Assembly: GCA_958450365.1 (NCBI GenBank)
Contig: CAUEEP010000876.1
Location: 310,001 to 374,000, forward strand
Origin: Mesorhabditis belari
Lineage: Eukaryota; Nematoda; Chromadorea; Rhabditida; Rhabditidae
Direction: 5' to 3'
DNA length: 64,000 nt
Part shown: piece after piece, positions 54,619 to 64,000 of the stretch
Layout: each line of letters opens with the position of its first letter
How positions within the stretch are numbered: position 1 is the stretch's first letter
The notes under the pieces: model-generated
Told to the model about the DNA's origin: nothing
Seen by the model: only the letters and a program-made list of their open reading frames with translations
Database searches by the model: none
Made by a program: the position numbers and the translations under genes

Positions 54619-57600
54619 ATGGAATCCCACTTGATTGGAGCCGATCCAATCCCGTATCGATCCGAAATAGCGCTGATTTTCTTACTCTTTGCTGCGATTA
54701 CAATAGCTTTTATGATCTTTGTCGCATATAAAAGCACACCGAAAGTAATGATCGGCTATCGGGTTCATATTTTTGATAGTCTGGTGAGTGAAGTTGCGAG
54801 CATCGTAGTTTGAGTGTGTTCCTTTCGAGTAAATGCTCGAGTAAAATTCGCATAAGTAACTTTTACTCGATTAATCGACTTTTTTCGGTCGAGTAACTAC
54901 GAGTAATCCTCTTTACACGCCTAGTAAATTGAATATCTTTACATTTGAAGGGAATTTTCCATTAAAGCAGTTCAACGGCTGAATCTCTTTAAAAGGATTC
55001 GTATATAAGCCGGCGTTCGTGATTTTTTGCGCCAATTTTTTGGGAGTTCGAGAAATGCTACCTTTTTTTGTGCAACGGCCCATCAGCGCACCTTTTTTCG
55101 CGTTTTAAGAGCTCTAACAAGCTAAGATTACCAATTTCTATTCCAAAAGGTGCTTTCCTGGGTAATTTTAGGGAGTAAAACCCAAATTTTGACATATCAG
55201 AGCTTGTGGAAGCAAACGGACGGAGTTAGGCATGGGGAAAGTTTTCTGTAATTTGGGCTACCCATTTTATCTTTTAAATTGATTCCACAAGCTTTGGTAT
55301 GTCAAAATTTGGGCTTTACTCCCTAAAATTACCCAGAAAAGCATCTTTTGGAATAGAAATTGGTAATCTTAGCTTTTTAGAGCTCCTAAAACGCGAAAAA
55401 AAGGTGCGCTAATGGGCCGGATGCGCAAAAAAGATAGCTTCCAATTTTTTGCAATAATTTTCGCCAAAAGTACGGTAATTTTTGCCAAATGTGCGTTTAA
55501 AAAAACGCATTACTCGCGAGGAACACATTCTAATCGTAGTTAAGAGTGTTCCAAGTGAGATAAAAAAGCCAGGGTCCGGTCTGACAACCGTGAGGTCAGG
55601 ATTAGGTCCCGGTTCAGGACCAGGTTCAAGTTCGGGATCAGGTTCGGGACCAGCTTCAGGGCCAGGGTCAGGTTCGGGACCAGGTTCAGGGCCAGGTTCA
55701 GGTTTAGGTTGGGACCAGGTTCAGGGCTAGGTTCAGGTTTAGGTTGGGACCAGGTTCAGGTTGGGACCAGGTTCAGGACAGGCTATTAACAGGTCGAGGA
55801 ACTTTTTTGTGAGTCAAGCCATTAGCAATCATACAAGACAAAGGCAGAAGCCTGGCCAATCAAGCTAGTGACTTGACTCTGGTGTAAAAAGCCTTTGAAA
55901 TTATATACCTGATCGTGGCTGCTTACCCAAGCATCTAGCTGACAGATAAGCGGGATAGCGGAAAACAAGGAACTTCTCAAGGCTTAACAAAGTAACATCA
56001 ATAACCTTTTTTGCAGATTGCTGCCGGATTATTCAGTTTTACATATTCAATTCTGTATACCGCCTACATATTCACTAAACCGGGTGGTGAGAAATTTTAT
56101 TTTCTTTCAATTTCTCTGGCTTGCCTTCAAGGTTGGTGCAGATGAAACTTCCGTCACACTTGTTTGTTTACATTTTGAACCTAATAAAAGTTTTTATTGA
56201 AGATATTTGTCTATCTGAAAGAGCGTCTCTTTGCGCGTCTTTTGATATCTAAGACTTATGCGTTTTACTTAATTTGTAGTAATTTTTAGCTTCTAGAAAA
56301 TGGTTGACGAAAAATTTCGAGTGCGGGTTTGCTTGTTGTATGATTTTAAACAAGGCAGAACGCCTACGGAATCTCATCGTGCTCTGTGCAAAGCATTCGG
56401 CGAGACGGTTGTCCGAACGTCAAGCCGGACTTGGTTTCAGCGCTTCCGAGACGGTGATGGAGTTTGGAAGACGAAAAACGCGGGAACCACCTCAAATTGT
56501 CGACAACGATGAGTTGAAGAACGCTATCGAACGGACCATGCCAAACAACTCGGGGCTTGCAGAGCTGTTTGACTGCGACCAACAACCATTCTCCGCCATG
56601 CACGCAATGGAAGACGAATCGGGTGGAAAATGGGTGCCACACAGCTCAGCGACGCAAACAAAGCGACTCGAGCACAATGGCGGAATTCTCGTCCGCCGCG
56701 CAAAGACCGCCGGTTTTCTCGACTCCATTGTTACGGCAGATGAAAAGTGGAATGTTACGACAACACAACAAGAAAACGGCGGTGGTTGGACGCCGGTGAA
56801 CCGCCAAAACCGACCCCAAACCGAAGTCCACGGAAAAAGGGATGCTTGTATTTGGTGGAAAGAAAGGTCTCGTGTATTTTGAGGTGCTGGATTCGGGCCA
56901 AAGGTCACGGCGGATCTCACAAAGCCCAATTGGGCCGCGTGGACCAGGCATTGCGTCGTCAAGGCAATAACACGGCGACTACAAAATTCCTCCACGATAA
57001 CGCTCGACCCCACACCGCAAAGACACCCAGCAGAAAACGAGGAATTGGGCTGGGAAGTTCTGCCTCATCCGCCATATAGCCCGGATTTGGCCCCATCCGA
57101 CTACCACTTGTTTCGGTCGATGCAGCACTCTCTAGCAGAAAAAAAAATTCAAAAACCGCGAAGAAGTTGAAATCTGGGTGTCCAACTTCTTCGAGTCGCA
57201 GTTGCCCGAGTTCTTCGAAAAGGGCATCCATTCTCTGCGTGGAAGATGGCAAAGAGTCATTGATAATGATGGCGAATATCTTTTGGATTGAGGTTCTGTA
57301 TTAGGATTTTTATAATAAATTTTGTTTATGGTTCCAACGGAAGTTTCATCTGCACCAACCTAATAGATTCAGCGATTCCAATCAAAATTGTATTGGTACG
57401 TGCCTTTTGATTGAAACTTTACACCTTTTATGTCCTTGCAGCTCAGTTACTACTTGGCCGAAGCGAATTCGTTACGAGCAATCATTCTCTGTTTCAAATA
57501 TCGTTTCGAAATGGTCGTTTATGGAAAGATTAAGCGTTTGTATCTACGATATCACAAATATTTCTTCTATCCAGCAATTGCGATGCCATTTCCCGTCGTG

Positions 57601-59044
57601 GCCTTCATCGTTTGCAGAACCTGTGCACAGGGTGGATTCATTGTGGTTTTGGTGAGTGTTTAGAAGTTGGTAAAAAGCTGGTTAAACTTTGAAAAGATGC
57701 TGCAATATGGTAGATTTCCTAGAACTCTTTAGAAAACAATTTTAATGATAAGAAAAAACTTGCCTTTCTTTTGACTCAAGATCAAGATCACATCTTCAGA
57801 ATATCACATCAACGCTTGTTCCAAGCGGCAAATTCTCTGTCGAACCGATCACCATTCAACTTGAACTGATTGATCTAATTCTTGGCGGCTTTGTCCTTTA
57901 TGGTGCGACGATGCTTTTCACTTTTTATACTCTTTTCACATATCATCTTTTGTTTTCAAATCATAAAGTGGTCACTCAATTGTCTCCAGGATTGCTCAAA
58001 GCGCAGAGGGCGGCTTTTATGCGACTAGTATGTCAGGTTAGCAGTTACTGGTAACTTTAAAATAAGACCAACCTACCGTAAATATTCTAATAAAACATCA
58101 CCCTCATAATGGCGGGTGTAGTCTAACTTTGAACGTTCCGTTCTCCGCACTGCTTTAAACTACAGGATGCGCTTGGATGTCAAATCATAGCTCTGGAAAT
58201 CTAGTACTTTTTGATACAAAAAGTGTAGTTAGGAGAAATCTAGCGACTGAGAAAAAAAATGATTTCCTAGAAAGAAGTTAGACTGCCCGATTATATAAGG
58301 AGATGGCGTTCTATTAGAATCTTTACGGTAATTGTAAGCCTTATCTTTACTCAGCGATATCAGCTAGTTAGGTTAATGTTTTGTTTCGATCGATCTATCT
58401 TCCAATCTGTAAACAATACTGGACCAGAACTAAGCTAGAAGAGCTAGGTTAGAAGAGCTAGGCTAGAAGAGCTAGGCTAGAAGAGCTAGGTTAGAAGAGC
58501 TAGGTTAGAAGAGCTAGACTAGAAGAGCTAGGCTAACAGCCAGCCTTAGGTCTGGCTTTTGGTACTTTGATGGATCAGATCAGTACCATTAAGCCAAGCT
58601 TATGCAAAGTAATCGAATCTATAACCCAATTTCTATACAATTACTAACAAACATTGATATTCAATCACCAAATTAGGCTTTATGCACTCTCCTCCCTGGC
58701 CTACTACCATCACTCCTTGGCTACATTTGCTACTTCAACAATTCTTCCGTAGCTTTCTTTGGTATTCGATTATCAAAGCTTAAACCTAAGCCCAACTTTT
58801 AGCTTTCAACACGTTATGCTGGGGACCGTTGATGGGTTTCGGTTTCCTCTATCCATTTGTCGTTTTGCTTACGATGAAACCCTATTCGATTTACACGAAA
58901 CAGCTATTGTTGGAGAAATTTCGCCTCAAAAAGAAGCCTCCCCCTGCAAAAATTGGCTCGATCACTTGGGTTAGTCCGTTCAATGCAACGAATAAGTTTC
59001 AACGAAAGAATATACAAATGTTTGATTCACACTTGGAGAAATAA
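54619..59044 (+). CDS. Serpentine chemoreceptor, Str-superfamily, six exons
   Basis: Exons 54619-54783, 56017-56083, 57442-57651, 57800-58036, 58677-58761 and 58803-59044. The protein opens at an ATG with a short ectodomain and helix 1 (IALIFLLFAAITIAFMIFVA). Exon 2 gives AAGLFSFTYSILYTAYIFT, and exon 3 the helix-4 region AIAMPFPVVAFIVCRT. Exon 4 gives IDLILGGFVLYGATMLFTFY and the loop RAAFMRLVCQ. Exons 5-6 give LLPSLLGYICYF and GFGFLYPFVVLLTMKPYSIY before a basic tail. The P-Y-S after helix 7 matches the PYR of Str/Srh/Sri-type receptors. Junctions 3-4, 4-5 and 5-6 are in phase. The 2-3 junction is not in phase with the donors I can see, and that intron carries a mariner, so an exon may be missing or the gene damaged there. 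Confidence 0.8.
55018..55475. repeat. Fold-back in intron 1 of the chemoreceptor
   Basis: GTGCAACGGCCCATCAGCGC faces GCGCTAATGGGCCGGATGCG, and TACCAATTTCTATTCCAAAA faces TTTTGGAATAGAAATTGGTA. Arms are about 190 bp with a 65-bp loop. Confidence 0.85.
55585..55873 (-). repeat. Minisatellite element, inverted copy of 47672-47930
   Basis: The array GGTTCAGGACCAGGTTCAAG and the flank TGTGAGTCAAGCCATTAGCA with CTAGTGACTTGACTCT are the inverse of the copy 8 kb to the left. The boundary is the same on the flank side in both copies. Confidence 0.88.
56128..57364 (+). mobile_element. Near-full-length mariner with broken transposase
   Basis: Terminal repeats GGTTGGTGCAGATGAAACTT and AAGTTTCATCTGCACCAACC lie 1.2 kb apart, the usual mariner length. 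The transposase starts at an ATG at 56300 with an HTH region (GRTPTESHRALCKAFGE, RTWFQRFRDGD). It then continues across at least three frames: VTADEKWNV (first catalytic D), HDNARPHTA (second) and PYSPDLAPSDYHLF (third), consistent with a D,D34D mariner. All three aspartates survive, but the frameshifts make it inactive. It sits in an intron of the chemoreceptor and is more GC-rich than its host. Confidence 0.92.
58074..58330. mobile_element. Palindromic 'TACCGTAAATATTCTAATAA' repeat
   Basis: It runs from TACCGTAAATATTCTAATAA to TCTATTAGAATCTTTACGGTA and carries the family motif ATGCGCTTGGATGTCAAATC. It lies in intron 4 of the chemoreceptor. Confidence 0.85.
58433..58535. repeat. Minisatellite of AGAAGAGCTAGGCT units
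   Basis: Seven units of 14-15 bp in intron 4 of the chemoreceptor, variants AGCTAGGTTAGAAG and AGCTAGGCTAGAAG. Confidence 0.9.
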
Positions 59045-59409
59045 ATGAATGCCTCAAGATTATCAAATTTTGTTCTACCTCTGTTTTCTGCAAGTAACTA
59101 TTCTGTCAAACGTTGTACTTTACTTCTGAGTCAGCTCAATCAATCGAATAATGAATCTAGAAGCTGGCTCAGCAAATTAAACAGCTACTGTGATCTAAAT
59201 CAAGCTGTGAAAGACAAAAAGACAAAGTTTCACATTTGATAATCATTATAGTTTTTTCAGAGGGGCATTTTCAAATAATGCCATTTTCAAATAATCATTT
59301 AACGAATCAAATCAAATAATCTAACAGCTAACGAATGAAATAATTAAATAAAGTTTTGCTATCTTTACCTTTTATGGCAACAAATCACCACAAACTTTAA
59401 AAAAGAAGA

Positions 59410-59670
59410 AGAAACCGGAGAGGGCCGAACCAGGAAATCTTGGACCACGAGCTCAGGCTTCGAACCACTCATCCACTCAACCAATTGGCTGAGCGTGAGA
59501 GTCCTCTTTAAAGCTTGCCAATCCCCAAAAATGTTTAACTTTAAAGAGAAAACCGACGGAAGGGCCGATCCAGGAAACCTCGGACCACGAGCTCAGGCTC
59601 CTAAACACTCGGCCACTCCGTTACCGATCGGACACGTGGGAGAGTCCCCTTCACCGTGCCAACTTCCAAA
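59410..59670 (-). repeat. Two tandem tRNA-like units
   Basis: Two copies (59410-59530 and 59555-59670) share GGAAACCTCGGACCACGAGCTCAGG-type blocks. Read on the minus strand they give AGTGGCCGAGTGTTTAGGAG and GAGGTTTCCTGGATCGGCC, which recall the D-arm of a serine or leucine tRNA, without a valid T-loop. This looks like a tRNA-derived repeat. Confidence 0.5.
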
Positions 59671-60180
59671 AATGTTTAATTTTAATCTAAAAACTTTGAA
59701 ACCTTATAAGATTTCAGTTATTTTTAGCATTTAGCAGCTAAAAACTTCAGTAACTTCTTATTTTGTGATGTTTTTTACCCCCTGTAATTTTCAAGTCAAT
59801 TTGAGATGGCGAGTAGTGAGTAGCCCTCTAAAATGTAATCCTATTACGTCAAAAACATCAACTGTATCAAGCGAGAACGAAATTTTGATGAAATTCTTTT
59901 ATATGTATAAAAATATATCACATTTGAGCATCTTGGTCACTTACTGGAAATGGGAAATGTTTGAAAAAAGCTACAAATCAAAATATTGGATTGGTCAAAA
60001 AGCTACAGATCATTCAGGAAAAAACTATGCTTTTGTTGAGCTCATCGGTTGTTCGTAGCCTCGAATCACTTCATCTTGGCGAACCATTTCAGAGCTAAAT
60101 TTTTGGCAAGATTCAATAAAGTTGATATTGATGGCTTGGGAGGATATCAACGACTCAAAAGAATTTTGAATTGACATAAC

Positions 60181-62236
60181 TTACCCTCTCCTTTTCCTTC
60201 TTTTCCCACCACAAAGCGATAGGAGACAACAAATTACGAGAAGAGCCGCTCCAACACACATTGATACCAAAGCTTTCCCAATTTGACAACCACCTAGAAG
60301 TTTAAAGAATGAAAACGTCTATTGAAATCCGAGGCCTTATTTACCTCAAATCAGAACGATTCAATCCGAATCTTTGTTTTTGAGACCAATTCGACAAAAA
60401 CCCAATCCCAACTTTATCTACGCTCTCAGATTGTATAAATGGAAGACAAGATCTCGATGAAGACGTATCAAACGGTGAATGCTTTAAAAGCTGCTTTGAA
60501 ACGAGCCTGGGATGAAATAACTGTTCAAGAGTGCGCCACCATTGTGAGGAACTTCCCAAAGCGTTTAAAGAGGTGTATCGAAGCGGATGGTGGAAATTTC
60601 GAGCATTTTTTATAAGTTATTTGTTGTTATGATTTGAATAAAGAAATTGTTATTAATTTTTGACTTTTTTAAGCTAGTTTTTAAGTCTTTAACTATCTTA
60701 AGAAGAGGCTCCAAACTTTTGCCGCACTCTGTATAATTTTGTACATTTTGTTTACTGACTCAAAAACTGTATTCTATTTTGTGCCTTTTTTACGTCGAAG
60801 TACTGTAGTTTGTGGTTTTAAAAAAGGAAATTTGGTTGAAAATTCATTTTGATTTAATTCTAGCAGATTTTTAGTGATTAGTAGAGTTATTGAGTGTTGA
60901 TTTTCTTTTATGTTTTCTTGGCAGTTAATAGTTTTAGTTAGCTGCTCTAGTTATTTTTTTAGATATGAGCAATCACGGGTCGACGGAGCAACGTACTAGC
61001 ACTCAAGGCGTTCGAGGATCGTTTGAAAATCACTGCCAAGCTCAAGCCAAAGTCGACGCTACCGCCTTTAACAAAAAAAGGCTTAGCAGTTCAATTCGAA
61101 TTCAACATCGGATTGCTGCGTTGATTGAAGATGGATCCTAGACGTCGCTGGCTTGAAGGCGATCAACGAGAGGAACACGCTGTTGGTGGTTGCGGAGACG
61201 AACTCAAGAACTTTCGAGACAGCCGATGCGGCGGAGATGATGAAAATGCTGGTGCAGAACGGCGCAGATGGCTCGTCCAAACTCGCTAACAACTTACTAA
61301 CAATGAACCTAACCTAGCCAAATGCACAAAATAAAGAAAAGTTGATTCCAGAGAGGGGATTGAACCTTCGACCTTTTGGTTACCGTGTAATTGCTCTGCC
61401 ACTGAGCTATTTGGACTCTTACTTTGCCAAGTGAAAGAAGGGGATGCAAGGAAGGAAGAAAGGAAGAAAGAGAAGGAAATGCAATAAAAGCTGAGATCTT
61501 ATCTCAACGAGGAATTCAGATGAATGTGAATAACCGTATCTAACCCTAATCCTATCTAAATTCTCCTGATTTCAGAATCTAATCTTCTGAAAAAGAACTC
61601 TAACACTATCTAAAGCCATCTACAAATTTACCAGGGTTAAATCGATCAGCTTTTTCTCCACAAGCGTCTCTCACTTGTCGATTGTCCCAGCCAAACGGGT
61701 AAAGCACACCAGCTATTGAGAGTAAAATTGCTAAACTTTTTGTTTTAAGTTCTAAAAGTTTTTCTTTCACCTGCTACTATTTGAAAGAAGCCAACAATTG
61801 GAGCTGTTCCATGAGTGATCACGTCGCGAAGGCACATCGAGGGAAGGAGAAGAAAGACTGAAAGAAAGAGAAAGTAGTATTGAAAATGAATACAATAACC
61901 TATTTTATTAATCTTTTGAGGAATTCAGTTGTTCTTTAGCTTTATTCAACTCACCAAGCATAAGTGACAGAGCAGCGCCGGCGAAAGAAGCTACAGCCGA
62001 CAATTGCCAGTACAATGAAGGCATTGCCGCGAAAGATTCATAGATTCCACACTCTGCTATTAATAACACTTTCCTGGCTTGCTGAATTGATTGATTATTG
62101 ATTAATTTTTACAAAAACTTTATCAAATATCGGATAATTGCATCTCTTATAGATTCCGAAGTAGGCCGGCATATGACGATTCTCAACCACAACCTGACCG
62201 ATCAACCATTCGGGTGAAAGAACCGAGCCTGAAGTG
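60181..62236 (-). CDS. LHFPL-family tetraspan membrane protein
   Basis: Five in-phase exons (62236-62119, 62083-61955, 61829-61771, 61712-61632, 60295-60181) encode the core of an LHFPL protein. In order: SVLSPEWLIGQVVVENRH and FGIYKRCNYP; AECGIYESFAAMPSLYWQLS with helix 2; then PSMCLRDVITHGTAPIVGFF with helix 3; AAGVLYPFGWDNRQVRDACG with DRFNPGGCQIGKA; and helix 4, CVGAALLVICCLLSLCGG, ending in a basic tail and TAA. The YPxGW, CG and G-C-x-I-G signatures are those of the family, which includes partners of channels and cadherins in hair cells. The first helix lies further upstream. An ATG at 63976 (MRCKHKSSTAIMIALLVFAN) is a candidate, but its donor does not fit. The last intron carries two relics. 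Confidence 0.88.
60400..60735 (+). mobile_element. Tc1/Tc3-like transposase C-terminal relic
   Basis: The plus strand reads ALKAALKRAWDEITVQECAT then RNFPKRLKRCIEADGGNFEH, the L-x-x-x-x-x-x-W...P-x-R-x-x-x-x-I-x-x-x-G pattern closing Tc1/Tc3-like transposases. A possible terminal repeat TTTGCCGCACTCTGTATA follows at 60718. The rest of the element is absent. It lies in the last intron of the LHFPL-like gene. Confidence 0.7.
60962..61316 (+). pseudogene. GC-rich coding-like relic, possibly from a retroelement
   Basis: GC content and codon-like periodicity are higher than in the neighbourhood. One frame gives KITAKLKPKSTLPPLTKKGL and VQFEFNIGLL, a shape seen in gag-type proteins of nematode BEL/Pao elements. 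A second frame gives LKAINERNTLLVVAETNSRT and AAEMMKMLVQNGADG. The switch between frames and a stop at 61138 show it is broken. The identity is tentative. Confidence 0.35.
61345..61418 (-). tRNA. tRNA-like sequence in an LHFPL-like intron
   Basis: Minus strand TAGCTCAGTGGCAGAGCAAT (A box) and GGTCGAAGGTTCAATCCC (B box) are close to consensus, and the D- and T-arms fold. The anticodon stem has mismatches and only about five of seven acceptor pairs form. It is probably a pseudogene or SINE head, though a divergent tRNA cannot be excluded. Confidence 0.5.
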
Positions 62237-62312
62237 TTCAAGATAATTTTATGATTCAATTTCAACTAGGAATCAAATTCTAATCAAATACAGTGTTTAG
62301 GCAAGTTGTTTT

Positions 62313-62478
62313 AACCAAATTAGGTCTAATGATATTAGGTATATGCATAAGAAATGCGGATTTCAACGTTTCCATAAATTCCCAACCATAGAAACCTGAT
62401 ATCGATGAATGTTATAAACTATTTGAAAGTTGTAAATATTCTCTACAAAATAGGCTAAAACGTCTTTCAATTGTTTTG
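62313..62478. repeat. Isolated arm of the 63 kb fold-back
   Basis: It matches 62815-62960 closely (AATTAGGTCTAATGATATTA, ATATCGATGAATGTTATAAA, CTAAAACGTCTTTCAATTG) in direct orientation. Confidence 0.85.
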
Positions 62479-62757
62479 ATCATCTCTTAAACACATCAAG
62501 TACCAGAGCTGGTCCTCTAGGATAAGCCATAGCTGGCCATTCCGGTAATTTGGTTCAGGAGCAGCTCTACTCAATAGTACTCAAGATTCCTGATCTTTCT
62601 CACCGAATAGGAAGCTCGATATGGTAAGATTCTGAGCATGAATCTATAAATAGAATACTATAGTATCCCCAAGAATTTCTAAATTGTGTTTTCATGTGCA
62701 AAAGTTAATTCTAAAAGACTAGAGGACTAACCGACCATCTCTCTAGCGCATCAGCTA

Positions 62758-63575
62758 TTAGGTACATGGATAAGAAACGTGGATTTCAACATTTTCATAA
62801 ATTTCAACACCAAATTAGGTCTAATGATATTAGGTACATGCATAAGAAATGCGGATTTCAACATTTTCATAAATTTCCAACGATAGAAACCTGATATCGA
62901 TGAATGTTATAAACTATTTGAAAGTTGTAAATCTCCTCTACAAAATAGGCTAAAACGTCTTTCAATTGATCGAACCATTGAAGAAATTTCGAAGGCGAAA
63001 TACGAGTGACCAAAAAAGGGCACTTTTTGAAAACCCCACTTTCACAAGAGTTCGCTTTTGACTAAATAGTGGAAAATGACCGCCCTAAAATCATTATCCT
63101 AAAAATATCATTCAAAATAATTAAGAGTTGGGATCATTTCATGGGAAAACTTTGGTTTTACAATCATTTTTCTTTTTTGTGAAAAAGCCGGTTTTTTGAC
63201 AATTTTGAGGGTTTTGAACTTTGAGCTCTATCTAAATTTCTGTAAATGCATTCCCGTTAGACTGTTTTAATGAATTGATACGTAGTTATTCTTCTTTTTA
63301 AATCTTCAATTTTGGGAAGCTAACTCTATTTTGACCACACTAAACTTGTTCCTAAAGTGACTCGATTCCTTTTTTTGGTCACTCGCATTTCGCCCTCGAA
63401 ATTTCTTCAATGGTTCGATCAATTGAACACGTTTTAGCCTATTTTGTAGAGGAGATTTACAACTTTCAAATAGTTTATAACATTCATCGATATCAGGTTT
63501 CTATCGTTGGGAATTTATGAAAATGTTGAAATTCGCATTTCTTATGCATTCTTATGTATAATATAATTTTTGATG
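62758..63575. mobile_element. Fold-back with TTAGGTACATG ends
   Basis: Left arm 62758-63025 and right arm 63365-63575 are inverted copies: AGAAATTTCGAAGGCGAAAT faces ATTTCGCCCTCGAAATTTCT, and GATATCGATGAATGTTATAA faces TTATAACATTCATCGATATC. The outer end TTAGGTACATGCATAAGAAA recalls the mariner-type end at 1142. The loop of about 340 bp has no frame. Confidence 0.85.
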
Positions 63576-63579
63576 AAGT

Positions 63580-64000
63580 TTTAGGTAGAAATGGATACCT
63601 GCAAGCGATTTTTCGACCCCAAAAAGAATAGCTTCTTTTTGTAACATTTAAAAAGCAAAGAAAATCTTTGTGTAAATGACTGGCCAAGTCTTCTCACAGC
63701 TCAATATCTTCTTTTCGTATCATTTACAATGCAAAAATCCCTATTTTAAAAATCGAGGTGTTTTTGAAGGAACCCGTGAGCAAAAGATGATGTTAGCTTC
63801 ATAGCTCAACTCACTATTCACTACACCATCTCGCTTCTGTTCAAAATAGGCGAGAAGCCTCTTTTAATCCCTAGATTACTAAATTTGCTCCACGTTTTTC
63901 CCAAAAATCATTGCCCATTCGCAAAAACTAAAAGCGCTATCATAATCGCCGTGCTCGACTTGTGTTTACACCTCATTTTCGTTCCAAAATCTCACAGTCA
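63580..64000. other. Window end, possible N-terminal exon of the LHFPL-like gene
   Basis: An ATG on the minus strand at 63976 reads MRCKHKSSTAIMIALLVFAN, hydrophobic enough for the start of a first helix. No donor in the right phase follows within 60 bases, so I leave it unassigned. Confidence 0.3.

Noticed and set aside
56364..57252. Several minus-strand open frames over the mariner
   Set aside because: Shadows of the plus-strand transposase in a GC-rich element; none shows protein-family likeness.
1..64000. CRISPR arrays, bacterial operons, phage or viral genes
   Set aside because: Spliced genes and nematode families throughout; direct repeats found are minisatellites or transposon parts without spacers.

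Overview
The window looks like nuclear DNA of a free-living rhabditid-type nematode, assigned on gene content alone. Genes are split into short exons separated by AT-rich introns that end in TTTCAG. Several open with an ATG a few bases after such an acceptor, as SL trans-spliced messages do. The gene families are nematode ones: seven-transmembrane chemoreceptors, F-box proteins, a GH18 chitinase-like protein, a small protein kinase, a Ttd14-like ATPase and an LHFPL-type tetraspan protein. I cannot name the species. Many of the start codons one could propose are TTG or GTG and were not accepted.

Layout, left to right. 0-1.7 kb: a dead mariner transposase and a mariner-type MITE. 1.8-4.4 kb (-): an srh-like chemoreceptor. 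5.3 kb (-): a lone exon resembling the C-terminus of a ubiquitin hydrolase. 6.3-10.3 kb (-): a GH18 protein whose catalytic motif is destroyed. 10.8-13.1 kb (-): a protein kinase with an apparent one-base frameshift just before HRDLKP. 14-21 kb: an F-box island with one full gene (+), one truncated copy (+), one short relative (-) and duplicated flanks. 21-23.4 kb: a Tc1/mariner-type fold-back element and an orphan ORF. 25.7-27.8 kb (-): an srx-like receptor. 28-32.8 kb: repeats, tRNA-like relics and small elements. 32.9-52.8 kb (-): one large gene for a Ttd14-like P-loop protein, with two alternative first exons and introns of about 6 and 7 kb filled with repeats. 54.6-59.0 kb (+): a third chemoreceptor carrying a mariner in an intron. 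60.2-62.2 kb (-): an LHFPL-like tetraspan gene. The last 1.7 kb is mostly a fold-back repeat.

The genes do not form an operon or pathway. The dominant theme is repeat biology. At least eight classes of inverted-repeat element sit mostly in introns, together with five minisatellite types, tRNA-derived relics and remnants of mariner, Tc1/Tc3-like and pogo/Tigger-like transposons. I found no CRISPR array, bacterial operon or intact autonomous element. The most unusual items are the catalytically dead GH18, the alternative starts of the Ttd14-like gene, the element packed with E2F-like sites, the mirror-image ORFs of the 44 kb fold-back, and a small ORF family with two members 22 kb apart. All exon boundaries were placed by eye from splice signals, reading phase and protein family likeness.
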